Assembly: GCA_013399695.1 (NCBI GenBank)
Contig: VXAU01001325.1
Coordinates: 505,135 to 569,134, forward strand
Direction of reading: 5' to 3'
From: Formicarius rufipectus
Lineage: Eukaryota; Chordata; Aves; Passeriformes; Formicariidae
DNA: 64,000 bases
Position 1 is the first letter of the stretch. The number at the start of each line of letters is the position of its first letter. Position numbers and translations under genes: made by a program. The notes below the pieces were generated by a model, which had not been told where the DNA came from, did not search any database, and saw only the letters and a program-made list of their open reading frames with translations. Positions 14,061 through 27,884 of the stretch are shown piece after piece.

Positions 14061-14896
14061 TTGAAGATGTTCAGTGTTTTGTTCTTTAGTCCCTCAGAAG
14101 TATTATTATCCTGGTCTATTTGCCTTTTTAACTGAACCTCACTGTGCAGTTTTGATTTTCAGAGGATTATATACAATAATGGCTGTGGATAAATTAAGAC
14201 CTATCAAATGGTTACAGCAAATTTAAACCCCATCATTTTGTATAGATAATTAAATTTTGTTTTGCTCATTGACTCAGATATTCATCTGTTGTTTAATGTC
14301 TAATATTGCTAACTTCTCTTGCAGTTGTTTCAGTCAGAATAGTTTTAAACTACTCTGATTTTTTTATATCATATGAAAGTTTTATTACAGAATGAACAAC
14401 AATGCAAATTATGTGTTTCTCATATTATGCTTTTGCCTGTTTTCAATGCACATTGAAATCTATTAGAAAATGAAAACTCATCATGAAAGGAGAATGAAAA
14501 TACAAAGTTTTGTTACTATGTTCATGCTTTTCTTATTACTTCTTTCATTGTTACGGTTTTAGACCTAACAAATTTCTTTTAATTCTAATTGGACATAGCT
14601 TCAATTTCTGTGGGATGATTGTTGTATTAGCCTTCTTTACTCTGGTGTTTAACCTTGATGTTGTTGCATCATTCCTTTTGTGATTATTTGGCTTGATAGA
14701 ATGTTTATCCAAAGACTCTGTTGCCATATGTCTCTATAACTTTTGGCTATTCCTAATAAATTCCCATTAATAAAGCTTTTAGTAGTTAAAAAATGATGTA
14801 TTAGACCAAATCACATATATCTCAGGATGAACTCAGAAAATGCTTCTCCTGTTGTGTATTCCCTAATTTGCTGTTCATAGAAGAAATCATTTATGG

Positions 14897-14933
14897 CATG
14901 TAAAACCACAGGCTTTGTGTGTGGTTTTACATG
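14897..14933. repeat. Perfect 14-bp inverted repeat, 9-nt loop
   Basis: Left arm 14897-14910 (catgtaaaaccaca) is the exact reverse complement of right arm 14920-14933 (tgtggttttacatg), with the loop 'ggctttgtg'. As RNA it would form a 14-bp stem. The flanks do not extend the pairing beyond the arms, so it is shorter than a usual pre-miRNA stem. It could be a small palindromic transposon relic or chance. Confidence 0.8.
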
Positions 14934-17900
14934 ACATCTACTTAACCCACCTGACAGATGGAATTTTCCCCTCAGCTTTCACAGTCTCCCCATTACTGTG
15001 GCTGTGTGGCTAGTTGTATATACTCATTTTGGGACCTATGATGGGTTGTGAAGGGAAGAGTTGCAAGATTTAAGCTACTGGGGAAAACTGCCTGCTTTTC
15101 AAATAAAGGAAGATTCAACCATGTCAGGAGTTCTTGCATCATTTTGATCCTTCAGTGGTTCCTGATGCCTTATTAATGTGGCATTCCTTCATTAAAGGCT
15201 TATGTTTAAGGCTAGTAATGTAATACAGCAAGCAATCTGTAAACACTTTATTTCTGCATTATCATTGCTTTTATTCTTTTAATAAGTGTGGCGTTGACAT
15301 TTGGGTTTGTTTTTCTCCTTACTGAAGCTCTGAAACCATTCAGTTCTTTCAGAGCCCAGAATGTTGACACTAAAATGTAAGCCCCAAAGCCAGAAGGCTT
15401 CAAGAGAAAAACACTAATCTGTAGGGAAAGGGAAAATTGCTTCTTAAGTTTCCTTTACATAAATTACAGCTTTGCTCAGAAAAGTTTTTCCCAGGGTTTT
15501 CAGTTATGTTTTTTTGGGATGTCTTTGTATTCTGTCTATGGAAACACAGTGTCATTACTAGGTGTGCAGGTACAGATGATGTTCATGGAACGGGGGAAAA
15601 AAATTGCAAAAGGGAGATCCTCAGGCACTTATGCAATCATAGTATCGAAATATAGAAAATTAACTACCACTTTGTCCTGAACTGTAAAAAATGTCCAGAT
15701 GAGAAGATGAAAGGAATGACCATAGCTGGATGGAGCTGAATGTCTTTCATTTCAAACCACAAGAAAAAGAATATCCACCTACAAAGGAAAGTTTCTTCAA
15801 GCTGAGGCCTTGAGTGAATCTTGCAGAATGACATAAATTTTATTAGATCAGAACCTGCAAAGCCATACAGGGCTGCACTAACTTGCATCTATGGCCTAGG
15901 CACTACATACTATAGCTCTTATAAATAAGTCTTTTCAGCCACTTCTATGGAGATTTGTCTGAAAAAGTGTAACCCAGTAAGAGACCTGTGAAAGGGGAAG
16001 GTCATCTGGTTCCTATTAGTGATGGAGGCCAGAGGAGTTAAGGCAAGAAAAGAAACTCAATACTTTCAGATTTTGGTACAGTGTTACCAAAAGAGAGAAG
16101 TCAGTGAAACATGCCCTTAGATTCAGGCCTGTCCAACAGTTAGCAGCACTGAATGAATGCTAAGTCAGTACCTGAGAGGCATTTACATACTCTACGGAAA
16201 GAGAGTTAAGGGACATTGGTGCCTGTGTGTGAAAAGAGATTTTGCCTAAAAGTTCTTTTTGCTCCAACATTTGGCCTTGGTCTGTGATGAAAGTGGTTTA
16301 GGGCACTGACTGAAAGGGTTAGAGAAGAAAAAATATGCTTGTAGGTGGCAGTGGAGGAATAACATGAAGAGATTCCTATGCTAGAAACGAATAAGGTGTC
16401 CTTTTTAGTGAAAGGGAGAAGGTAGAGGCATCTGCATGTTAGCTGATCCTTAAAGACAAACCTGTCTGTTTCCTATACTGTCAACTACATCTTAAAAATA
16501 AAGTTATCCATAATTACAGTTTGAAAAGCTGAGATGAAAGGTTATCATGAGACAAATATTGCACATCTGGTAACCATAGGTCATGAGGGAACATCGGTCA
16601 GCCAAGTGTGCTGGCAGTCATTCTATAAAGACTGTCAGCAGTACTCTATACATTTTCATCCCTGCACTTGTGGTGGGGTCAAACTTTTCCGCACCGTACT
16701 CCTCTGAACTATTCCCTTACTGCCTGTGTTGTGTCAGGATATGTGTGTGTCAGCAATCTATAACAGTTTTAATATTTGTTCTGATTACTGAAAGCCATCC
16801 TGGAAGTTTGCTATTTATTTATTTGATTTCAGTTGGGTATTGTGTACAACTGAACTGTTAGTTCAGGCTTTTCAGTTTTGATTTGTTGGCGGGATTTTTA
16901 GTTTTGACTTTTTGATTTATCAAGAAAGGTAATTAAAACAGGATAGTTTATATTTCTATTTTCATTTCTTTTTCTTCTCCAGATTTAATGAAATTTCACA
17001 GGTGATCCTGTGGACTTATCAATGACCCTGTCGATGAAAACATTTTCATTGGCTAGTATGTCTTAACAAGTCTGTCTAAGAGACACTTCTGTCTTCTGTG
17101 GTCTTTTGGGAAATAAAACAACTGGTCCAGTTCTTACTAAACATCTGAGCCCAGATCACACTTTGAAGTGAAATGGCATGACACCCATTGTTTGGTGGGA
17201 GCAGACTCAACCAAAATTACTTTATACAGAAGAACACAGGCAATTGAATATTTTGAGTTTTGCAGTAACAGACATCTTGATTGCTAACATTCTTATGTTC
17301 CTCATTCTAGATAATCCTCTAATTACAGGATAGTTAAAAAGTACCTGGGTGAATTTCAGTAATGTAGCACTATGGAGGACAGTGAGTTAAACAGCTAATT
17401 TGTCAGTCATAATGTATTCCACAGTTTATAGCAGTTTTTAACCCTGCTTATAAACACTTGACTTCACGCTCATAGTAAACATCAGGCTAGATTTAATGTA
17501 GTAGGCCTGGCACAAAGATGAGGAATCCAGCATGTTAGAAGAATATAACAGCTGTCTAAGGCTAGCCATACTTGTCTGAGACCTTGCCCTTTTATGCAAC
17601 TCCATAATGTAAAGAATTTATTGTAGGCACTTAATATCTGACGGTAGTAGGTACTTAATTACTAATGGAGTTATATCCTTTTGGAAGATCTTTATCCAAA
17701 ATGTAAGTATTAATAACTACTTTACAAGAGGATCTTGCCCTACTAAAAGTTATCCAGAACTTCTTTTTCTTTTTGTCACATGAAGCTCTAATCTGGTATA
17801 CACAATTGTCTCCATGAAATGTGAGTCCCTGTCACCCTCTCTATGATTCTATGCACCCAGTCTTGCTCCCTGCCACCCTCTCTCTCTAGCATGATGAATG

Positions 17901-19370
17901 TAGAACTAATGCTGGCACAATGACTTTTTTTTTAAGTGGGAACTTCTCCCCTTCCACCCCACCCTGGTGCATTGTTTATAGCCTGATGTTTATAGTCTTG
18001 TGATTAAAGAGCTTCCTGGGAAATGTGGCTTTGCCTGCCTGCATGACAGGAGGATGTTGTACTTCAGCTTCCTCATTATAACTGTCTCTTGTGTGAAAAA
18101 AGGAGAGGGAGAAGAAATCCCTGTGGACCTTTTTAGAAAGGCAGGAACAACTACAGAGATCCTGAGAGTGCCTCCAGAGCAGCTTTCAAGTGACAATGGC
18201 AGAGACTCTGGAGAAAACACTCCAGCCACTGAATCCTTTTAGGATTCCATAACGGGGTCTGTAACTCTGAGCTTCTCAGGTACTTTAAGGTCACAGTGTG
18301 GTGCTCATGAAGCTAAGGTAGATGAGGTAGCACTTGATTAGATAGGTTCAAGATCCAGTTTTGACCCTTGGTGATCTATTTCTGGTGCTTCAGATGTTTG
18401 TGATTTTTTTTTTTTTTTAATCTAGCTCCCAGCACTAATTATTATCTGAAGCAGGAAATAGTTTTAAGGTAAATAGACATATTTTAATAATGGAAGTTGT
18501 CAGTTTTGTGATGACATGAAAACTCTTTCAGATGTCTCAGCTCCTTGTACACTACTTGTGTACTCCTGAGATTCTTGACTCTTCCTTCCCAAGATGCTTA
18601 GCAATGCTAAGACGGAAGGGTTTGGGGCCTCTTACTGACATTTATTGCAATAAATAATATTCTTCCTTTCTGAAAAGCCATATGTAATTGAAGGTTGAGG
18701 AGCATGGTAGAATTGGACAGCCTTACATTCTACCTACTTTTGCTGAAGCTGGGAAATGCTGGTGTAGAGCTTTGTTCATGATCTAATTTGGGGCACTGCA
18801 AAAGGGAAAACTTCACACAGGCACAGGCTTTCCAGACCTCCCTTATAACATGGGATTTTCTCTATTGTGCCTTTGGACCCTGTGTCCCGTATAAAAAGCA
18901 CACAGGAGATAATTTTTTCCATGTTTTTGTTTGTCTCATATCTATTCTTCCCAGGCTGAAGCTCTGAGAGTATGTAAGCATTCACAATGCCAGAGCAGGA
19001 GAGAGGGAGAGAGGAAGAGAGGCTTTCTGCATTTTTGCTTCCTTAAGAAGCTAGGATAATTCAGTGTGTTAAATAAACTGGGACTGGGTGGAGTAAGTAG
19101 GAACATCTGCATGTCTGATGTTATTACTCCCCTAGCAGTCATCCCTAGTGCTGTATGGTTCCAGAAAGTCTCTCAAGCATGTAGACGGTGGCGTTCCAAC
19201 AAGCTGGAACTGCTGGCTACAGCTGATGTTTCAGCAAGTCACTTTATCTACAGCTGCCCTCATCTGTTGCTGGCTTTAGAGAAGAATATCAAGTGTCTTT
19301 AGATTTTGTATGCTGAAGGAGAGGCAGAATTCCAAATGACAAAAATAAAGGGGAAGGAGAAAAAAAAGGT

Positions 19371-19389
19371 AAAAAAAAAAAAAAAAAAA
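19371..19389. repeat. Poly-A run (19 A)
   Basis: An A-rich purine stretch ('ggagaaaaaaaggt') followed by 19 uninterrupted A. No retroposed body is recognisable upstream. Confidence 0.9.
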
Positions 19390-20780
19390 CCTAAAAAGAA
19401 AAGAGGACAAATATCAAGAGAAGTCTGAGACTGTGAAGATGAACTTTTAGAAGTGGTTATGTTAGTTGTGGTTTTTAAGTACATGGTAGAATTAATTGCA
19501 TGGAATTAGATTTATGTTAGTAGGATGAGCTCCTCCAATTCAGTCACTACGGCACAATCCACTACTGTTAAGGATGAAATTAAGAAACCATGCAATCCTA
19601 GCAATTATTCCTAATTCTTACAAATGAATCCATAGTGATATTGTTGATGAACAAAACACAAGTATTTAAAGAAAAATTGCGCTACCACATTTGCTCAGAA
19701 ATATGAACAGCTATTGTAATGGCTAACTTCAACTTTATGTCCTTTTTGTATGTGTAATTTTAATTTATATGATATGAAAATACATTGCCTCACAAGTTCC
19801 AGCAACCACAATAGCAGCTGTCAATTTGCTCAGTTTATGGTTATTTTGTCAGTAGATATATCTGATTAGATAAGAAGTCTCTAACTGCATAATCCTATTT
19901 TATTTACAAAACTGAACACAATAAAAAAGGTGTTAGACTGGAGGTTTGCAGGTGAAATTGTACCTCAACAGCATTATTTAGCTGCCATTTTCACTACAGC
20001 AGTTCTCATTCTACTCTTTTTGCCACTCTAACTCAGCCCAGTGAATAGTATTTCCCCTTCCTGTTGTCCTTCTGCTTCTTCATTCTTTCAGACTTACCTT
20101 ATCTGAATAATATTCTGGGATTCTGAACTGAGCTTTTTAAGAAAATTATTGCTAATTCATAAATGAACCAGTAGGATCTAAATTAAGATCTTTGTGATTT
20201 TATCAATAAAAAACCCATATGGCTTTAACTGATTTGTAGCACAAGGTGATATGCAAGTTCCACTGCACCTTCAGTGGCAATAAGCTCTATTCCTCCTTTC
20301 ATCATTTAGAATATGATAGAGAGAAAAGAGAGAACATTCTGTATTTCTACTTATTGTCAGGTTGACAAGCAGTTGTGAAGGTGCATGAGCCATACAAGAG
20401 AAATGCCTTTTGCTCAGAAATGCTGGATGTTGATAAGGATCAGAAATTCTGCAAAGAAAAAAGAATCCCCACAGCAAAAAGCCCTAAAGCCAGAACTGTG
20501 ATTTACAAAGAGGTTTAGATTGAGAAACGGGTATAATTGTGTGTCTTGAGGGTGGGGATAGTCACCATTTTTTTCCATTCTTACTATTCTCACTAACTGT
20601 ATTAAGTCCAACAAACTGAAATTTTTCCTCTCTGTTAAAAGCAGCAGCAAAATTACAAGCCATGCCGCTAGTAAAAGACAACACAACTGTGAAGATCTGA
20701 GAGATTGTTGGGTCAGTTTTTTTAGCTGTGAGGTAAGTTTTTCTAAGAAGGAATATTGCATGGTAAACTAACTGAAATAA

Positions 20781-20848
20781 AAAGGGAAGGGAAGGGAAAA
20801 GGAAAAGGAAAAGGAAAAGGAAAAGGAAAAGGAAAAGGAAAAGGAAAG
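20781..20848. repeat. (GGAAAA)n microsatellite
   Basis: Tandem array beginning with GGGAA-type units (gggaagggaaggg) and turning into about nine consecutive GGAAAA units. It is pure purine on the + strand. The regular core should be length-polymorphic. Confidence 0.95.
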
Positions 20849-21941
20849 TATTCTCACTCTACATAAATTTTGCTTTATAACTAACCACATTTTCTGCTAG
20901 TGGATTTTCCTTGCCAGTGACAGTTGATAACTCAGTAGAGAAAAATTAATTTATAATGGCAAAGATATTAGTATTATTCCTTACAGTGTTGGTGTTACTA
21001 TGATAAATATGCTGGCGTTTGGAACATGAGTTTCTAGTTCATGATTCCTAAGAGAAATACAGTAACTTATGCACAGCACAGGGCTTCTCTCCTAGTTTGT
21101 CCCTGATGTACTGGGGTTTGGAACCCATGTTTCTTTGTGGTTTTAGCTGTATTACAGTGCAAACCTGGACATTACCCCAGAAACTGTTTATAACTTTCTG
21201 CTATATTACTGTCCAGCAAAAGTGATGTGGGAATAAGAACTTTGAACTATTCTAAAAATCTGAACCCAAGCTGAATGCAATAGCTGCAACTCTCCTGCTA
21301 AACTCAGAAGACCACTTTTGTCTCAAAGGGTGACAGCTGTATCCATTAACTTTATGAAAGATTTCCTAGAAACAACATGAAGCTACAACATAAGTCATGC
21401 ATTTGCTCTGTAATACTCTGGTTCAAAGTGCAAGCAAATACTTTGGGGTGTGGTATTCTTACTGTTCTTAGCAACCTTTTTGAACATCACCTCTTGCTTT
21501 GGACTAGACAAGCTGCCAGGAAAAGGTTCAATTATAGGTCTTCTTCATTTCACAGTTAATTTCACACTGATATCACCCGATAGCCACAAAGAGCTATTCT
21601 GACAGCTGGATAGAGCGGGAGCACAGTGATAGTCCAGCTAGGCTTTAGAAAAGGGAAATTCCCAGCAAGTCAGTTAAGCTAAGTCTGCCCCAAACTCACC
21701 TACAACACTTCCAAAACTTTTCAGGTCCAAGAGAGCACACATCGCTTTCCCCAAATTAGGTGCTTAGTTCTTAGTGGTAATTGAAAAAAAGCTTGCAACA
21801 TCATCATTTTGATATCAGTGGATTTGGTTCTTAACCAGACCAACATCAGTCCTTAAGCAAGTCACTTTCCAATTCCTCCATGACACCCCCTTCCTTAGGA
21901 TGCAGTGATCTGCTCAGTGTTATCTTCCACTCCTTTACCAG

Positions 21942-23090
21942 GTTCTCCTCTATGGCACAAGTCCTGTATGACAACTGTGAGGAAAAGCTGGAGAAACTAC
22001 TACATGGAGTACTATTTTAAGCATGTAATATTGCATCAGGGAGAACATGGAACAGTGTTATCATTGATTCAAGCAATAAACAAAAACTGCAACAGTGGCT
22101 TCAAATTTGTAGCACGTGATTCTTCAGCCAGTGAAATCCGTATATCCACAGTTTTTGAACAGCAGAAACTAAGGGATGAAACTAAGGCATCTTTAATGAC
22201 TGCTACAGTGGCTGCTGGGCTTTCTCCTCAAACTTCTTGTGTCATGAATATAGCTGAAGAGTGCCCTTCATGGCTGTATATTTATCATGAAATTGTATTA
22301 GTATGTATGTGTACTGAGCTGATGTCAGAGTACCTCAAGAAGTTAATTTTTTCTGTAGTTTGTCTTCAGGAGTCTAGGGTTTGTCCCAATTACATTCTTC
22401 AGGAAAGTAAAGCACTTCAAAAGTATATTGACCAAGTTAGTCACACATAAAAGGACTTTTGGAGTCAGAAAGGAGAAGGAAAGCACTTCTAATTATAAAC
22501 CTAAGGGACTCTACCAACTTCAGAGAAGCTGAAGAAAATGCCAAGCTGAAAGAAGCTCCATTTGTGAAAAAATTGAGCCCAACAAAAGGACGCTGAGAGG
22601 ATTCTAACCCATCTATTGCTCAAAAGCGGTCAGGAGAAGATAATGAAGTAAGGATACAAGTGTTTTTTGTTTTGTCCAAGCCTATGAATATCTCATTCTG
22701 CATGAAGAATATTCTCCTGGTCTGAAAAAAATTTTTCAGCCTGAAAGAGTACAAAATCTCTATCTGTAGATCTTGACTACATGTCTAATGAAAAGAGAAT
22801 TTTAATTAAAGCACCAAGAAAGGAGAAATGAAAAGGATAAGCTCAAACTGGTGGACAGTTTCAACAGAGAATTCTAGTATGAAAATCTTCACATGAAATA
22901 ACCCATGTCTGAACCAGTGTCAGGATTATCTGAAAAAGATTGCTATAATCAAGAAAAGGATCTTGACTAAACTGTGCTACACAGAAATTACAGTGATTGT
23001 ATGATTTTGTTGCTGAAGTGTGCACACGGGGACTGAGTTTCATGTACATTAAATGTTCTTATATGCATAGGCAGGTGGACTTCCAGAAAG
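21942..23090 (+). pseudogene. Decayed coding-like region, unidentified parent
   Basis: I do not recognise the parent gene. Several adjoining segments read like protein in successive frames. The first, from 21952 to a TAA at 22018, includes 'VLYDNCEEKLEKLLHGVLF'. The second, in another frame to the TAA at 22448-22450, is part of the longest plus-strand frame here (181 codons from 21905) and includes 'DSSASEIRISTVFEQQKLRD'. The third, from 22441, shifted by one base, includes 'FREAEENAKLKEAPFVKKL' and crosses one TGA at 22594. The fourth, from 22674 to a TAG at 22767, includes 'EYLILHEEYSPGLKK'. After it the same frame continues with several stops, including 'QERRNEKDKLKLVDSFNREF'. The residues are charged, helix-like and partly coiled-coil-like. 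The broken frames indicate a dead copy. The pyrimidine-rich 'cttccactcctttaccag' just before 21942 resembles a splice acceptor, so it could be a decayed exon instead of a retrocopy. No poly-A tail is evident at the 3' side. Chance cannot be excluded without a protein search. Confidence 0.45.
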
Positions 23091-25553
23091 ACATGTATGG
23101 AATAGCATTAAGTTTGAGATGCCATAGGACAAATGAAATTACATTACTGTTCTTTATTTTATTTTCATGACTATTACGTTCTTTTTGCACTTTTCCCTCA
23201 TCGATACATTTTCAAACAGTGAATTAATCTTCCTTAGTTATTTTCATGAGAAAATTTCCAATAGGTGACATCCTGAAAGATTTGGAAGAAACTCTGAAGG
23301 TCTCTGAATTAGGTTTAATTTTTTTCTTGTTTTTGCTTACATGCATCTTTCTTTGTGTGTCTGTGTCTTAGCACCGTAGCTGTTCCAAGCCAGTTTAACA
23401 AAGCAAAGCTCCATTTAGCACATACCCAACAAGGACTCATTATTATCCTTTAAGCTTTTTCCAGAAAGATGATGCCACTTGATGGTGGTTGAGCATAATA
23501 ATATCTGTCTCTGGGTAGATTTAACATCAAAATGTGTAAAGTAGTGTGAACATCTGATTAACATATGGAAATATTTTTTAGATAAGGCTTTCTTTTCAAG
23601 TGCTGAAAATTTGACAGTCTTTTATACTGTTTTATGGCAGTGTGGTAGCAATTCCATGGTTATAGCTATAATCTGCTTTCATATTCAATTTTGAAAGCCC
23701 AAACCCTTCTGTATATAAGTTTTGAGAAACAAAAGTATTAAGTATGACATTTTTCATGTGTGGTCTTCCAAAGGAGACAGAATGTACTTATGGGAGCTAA
23801 TCAGATGAGCTACAGAGAAATGTGAAAGTTTGCATAGCTACCCATTTCTTCTTATGAAAAAGTTTTCAAAATACTGTGAGCACACATGTAAATATATGTA
23901 GGGATAAAACACTGGATCATATAACAAGGTAATATGGTACTGAAAAAAAAATAGGAAAAGGTTACAATCCATTGAAGTTTTTTGATTATATTTAGCAAAA
24001 TTTTAACACAGAAAGTACAGAAAATTGAGCTTTAGGTTTTGGGACCCTTAATAAAAATGCTCTTGTTTTAGCCATGCATTGTTGATTTCAGAGAACTAAA
24101 TGGATTATCAAACTTTGTTTGCTTTCCTTCCGCTGAGTTGAAAGCTGAGACAAGACTAAGATATATTAGGCTACTCTCCTTGAGATTGTCAGTTTAATCT
24201 GAACTTTGATGGATGTGAAATATTTTTAGCAGCTTATTCACTGAATTGTGATGTCTAGTTGCAAAATGAACTGACAGAAAAAAGTGTGAAAAGGAGTCAA
24301 GTAAAGAAAAGAAAACTGATGTACAATAAAATACAGTATAGGAAAGATTTGAAATATGTCTCTAAGTCCTTTTTTGTGACAGCTAGATATCCTGTTTCTT
24401 GATAAGGCTCTTGAGTAGCCCTTCGGTTTTCCTCACTTTCTTTTCCACAGCAGAATTTAGCTACAAATTTGGTGGAGTAATCACAATATTTCTTTTATTG
24501 GCTGTCTAACTGGTGGAATTGAGAAAGTCATGTATATTCACCAATTCTACATATTACTTACTGTCTGGAACATGTCCCATAGCAATCTTGTCTGTGGAGA
24601 AGGAGCACAAGTGTCTCCTGTGTGCAGTCAGTGGTGCATCTATCTGTTCTGTGAGAAACCCTCACACTTTGCGCCTGATGTCTTTCCTGTAAGCTGCCAG
24701 GATTGTTGTAAGTACCCTTGAGAATATGTATGCCCAGGGGTTAATGTTGATGTCATCTCCCACTAGGACACTGTGAAATGTGTTTGTGAACCTGGGTCCT
24801 GTACCAAAGAAAATCTTCCTTAGTCTACTTCTCCATTGAACATAACATCAGATAAAAGTAAGTATGTTGTCATTTTATGTTACTGTTTAGAGAAGTACTC
24901 TTCTTTCACCTGCACTACAAATAATTCTTTCTCCCAGTGCCACATACATTCTTAGGAGATTTTTGTGTAAAGTTCCAGAGAGACAATACATAGATATAAT
25001 AGTGTATATTAGCATATGTACCTCTCACCTTCAGAACAAAGAGGGACCAGAGGTAATTGATTACCTCTCTCATACACAAGTCCACTTTCGGGTAGGACAG
25101 TGCAACAGGTTTAAGACAGAAATGTAGGAAAAGGGAAGAAAGATGGCCCGGATAAGGAGAAATGGGTGAGCGTTAGAGACAGAGAAGAAAGAGAAGTCAA
25201 CTGACCTGAAGCATATAACAGCTCTCAAGGGGTGCCCAGCTGTTCAAGTGCATGTGGATCCTGCATTTGGGTGGCTTGTGGCAAATTTACTCTTCCTATG
25301 AGAAAATCACAAGAATAAATGAAAACAAGCTTTTAAGATTTATATTTTATTTTTTTTTTAACCTGAAGACTGAGTTACAGGGCTCTGAGATCATGCCATC
25401 TAGGACTGTTACAGAGGGAAAGTACCTTCAGAGAGTTCTAAATCACAAGCACAGGGATTTACACTACAATGTGAATTTTTAAATATGCATTTTGGGTTAG
25501 TTACCCACCGCATCACATCAGCTTTCCATCTGAGACAGTATAAAAACCAGAAG
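23091..25553. other. Gene-free AT-rich stretch
   Basis: No gene, dispersed repeat or structured RNA recognised. Open frames are at most about 76 codons (25252-25482) with no recognisable domain. Confidence 0.5.
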
Positions 25554-25750
25554 CTAGTTTACTTAAACTTATTCATATTTAAGCTGTCACCTACGAATTG
25601 CACATATATTAATGAGTGTAGTTCATTCATTGCTTCATGAATCCGTATTTCTCCAAGGAATGTCTCAGGCTCACAACAAGTTTTCATATATGCTATATTT
25701 TCATTTAGCTGAAAAATACATAACATGACAGATTGAGGGACAACTTCCAG
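25554..25750. repeat. 197-bp direct repeat, copy 1
   Basis: This segment, from 'ctagtttactt' to 'gggacaacttccag', recurs base for base at 27885-28081, an offset of 2331 bp. Comparing the two printed copies block by block I find no mismatch. Identity stops abruptly at both ends: the flanks 'accagaag' and 'ctaacaagg' here are unlike those of copy 2. The unit is not CR1 and not simple sequence. On the minus strand it holds a possible exon-like stretch (25595-25708). It may be a recent local duplication or an assembly artefact. Confidence 0.95.
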
Positions 25751-27884
25751 CTAACAAGGAAAGCATATTAATGGAGACTCAGGCTGAGAGAAATGTTTTT
25801 GATACTACAGGAGTGGAGGTAGATTTGGATAACAGCTTCCTGTGTGGCAGCTGCCTGCTAGCTAGGTACCTGACTATTAGAATAGAACAGAGGAACAGGA
25901 ATACTGTGGTTGAGCTTCTTGCCAAAACACGTAGGAAGACATGGGGTCTGGTTGTTAATTGAGATGGAGCATAATTAAATAACATTAAAATCACTACAGT
26001 AGCAAAAGAAATATCTTGATGAAAACAGCCATTCTATGCTTCAGATTTCTGTTTCAGGTAAAGTGAAATGTGCATTGTAGAGCTAAACACTACTGTGTGG
26101 TTTATTCACAAGTAGTCTAGCACCAAAGTTATAAGCACTTCATAACAACTCTATAGGTATTTGTCCCGGTAATTAATGTCTATTTACTGGTTTGCATTTT
26201 CTTTTTTCTTCTACTTTTGTAAAAAGAGGATTAAAGTTTTAAATATCAGGGATGGTTCTGCAGGAATTTTTAAACTCTACTGGGTATTTTGCATTTAGAG
26301 TCCCTCTGCACTCAACAACATTCTGCTTAATTTAGAGATTTTAGAATGGAATGAATTGCCCTCTGGAATTACCTACATCTCTTCAGACTGACTGAGGGGT
26401 CCAGATTACTTTTTAGAATAAATTGGAGAGAGCTAGAATGCATTTCATCCTGGATAAATCAATACTTGTTCTGTTCCAAGACAACAAATGTAATCTCCAC
26501 CTCTATAATAAACTCCTTAGAGGTGAAACGCTTGGCAGACAACATCCACTCTGGATATTGTTGTGAGTCTCATGACACACTGTTGTTTGGGTTTTTTTTC
26601 AGTTAAGCTTCAAGATGTGTGTTCTAACTTTTCCGGTTTTCCCTATACTGTCTTTAACTGAACTGTTACAGCAATAGGTAGGATTTTCCAAGCGAGGATT
26701 GTCCAGCAAGGGGAGGAATAGACTCTTTTGTTCGTGGTTGACACAACAAGGTAACAGCTATTTTAAATGGTGTATGAAAAGATAAAAGATGAAATTATAT
26801 TGTTTCCTCCTGTCAGCAAACAGTCAAAGTATTAGAAGTGGTAAGAGCTCATTTACATTGTAGTAGGCAGTTAATGAACTGTTACAAGATTACACTAAAT
26901 GGAGCAATCACTACAACAGCAGTTCCTCCTATTTTTGTGATATTTTCAGAATGGCTTGTGTAAGATTCAAGGGGAACAAAAACTAATGACAGGCCTCAAT
27001 TCTGCTTCAGAAACAAAAAAGCATTTTGTGCTCTTTGAAAATTGCTAGGAAGACAACATTGTTAAAGCTGGATTTGGAAGGACTTGTTCCTCCATTTGCA
27101 TACCACTAACTTGACAGGTCCTATGGCAAGTCTCCTTTAACCATGACATAAAACTCACTTTTTCAAAGAGAAGAAAAAGCTCTTTGCTGTAAAACCTGTC
27201 CCATGATTCTTATTGTTTCTTCTGCTTTGTCTTCCTTGTTGTGGATTAGCTACCTGCAGCAGGTAGCACTGTGTTGGTTAGCCAGCTTCCTTCTTTGCAA
27301 TTGCTGTTTTCATGTCATCTTACTTTCTGCCTCGTTGCTTCTTATAAAGTGAGCAAAATAACCCCAAATTATTTTCCCTTGCAGTTGGATTTCAGGACCT
27401 GTCAATTCTGGCACACAGAGTTCTAGTTGTAATCCAGGAGGGATTAATATTAAGTCACACGTTAGCCTTTGTGCTTATTCTTTACATGCTGTTCTGCCTT
27501 TGCTCCAGTCCAGAGCTGTTGTATCACCTCTCCTCCAACCTCACCTATCTCTCTTACCGTTAAAGATTAGAATAGCCTTTTTTTTTTTTCCTGGTGTACA
27601 GCCACTTGTTTGAAGAATCCCAGAAAAACCTCAAGACATGGCAATATTTCTCTTTCACTAATGGGTTAAACGCCAAAAGCAACCAGGTAGAGTTTCACAC
27701 AGCCTGTGGGTAAGTGATAAGAAGGCATGTTGTGGCTACATAGGGCCATAAATACTCTGGGGTGTTCTGCAAAATGCTGGAAAACTCTCTTCCATTTGTC
27801 AAGCACAAATTCCATTCAGTTGTGTTCATACACTAAACACTGAGAAAAAGGTAAAATAAGGAATGTTTTCAACACTGATTGTAA
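25751..27884. other. Spacer between the two 197-bp repeats, no gene seen
   Basis: AT-rich sequence with no recognised gene or repeat. Frames at 25771-25962 (+) and 25779-25994 (-) are opposite-strand shadows of each other without recognisable domains. A T run lies near 27580. Confidence 0.5.

Larger units (their letters stand above)
14061..20780. other. Gene-free AT-rich stretch
   Basis: No coding region, RNA gene or dispersed element is recognised. It holds a 14-bp perfect inverted repeat (listed separately), a T run near 18404-18418, a poly-A run at 19371-19389 and an imperfect local duplication of a 'ccctgycaccctctct' unit at about 17828 and 17870. Confidence 0.5.

Noticed and set aside
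17838..17853. 'tctatgattctatg', like a CR1 terminal octamer repeat
   Set aside because: No CR1 3' UTR sequence precedes or follows it, and 14 bp alone is insufficient.
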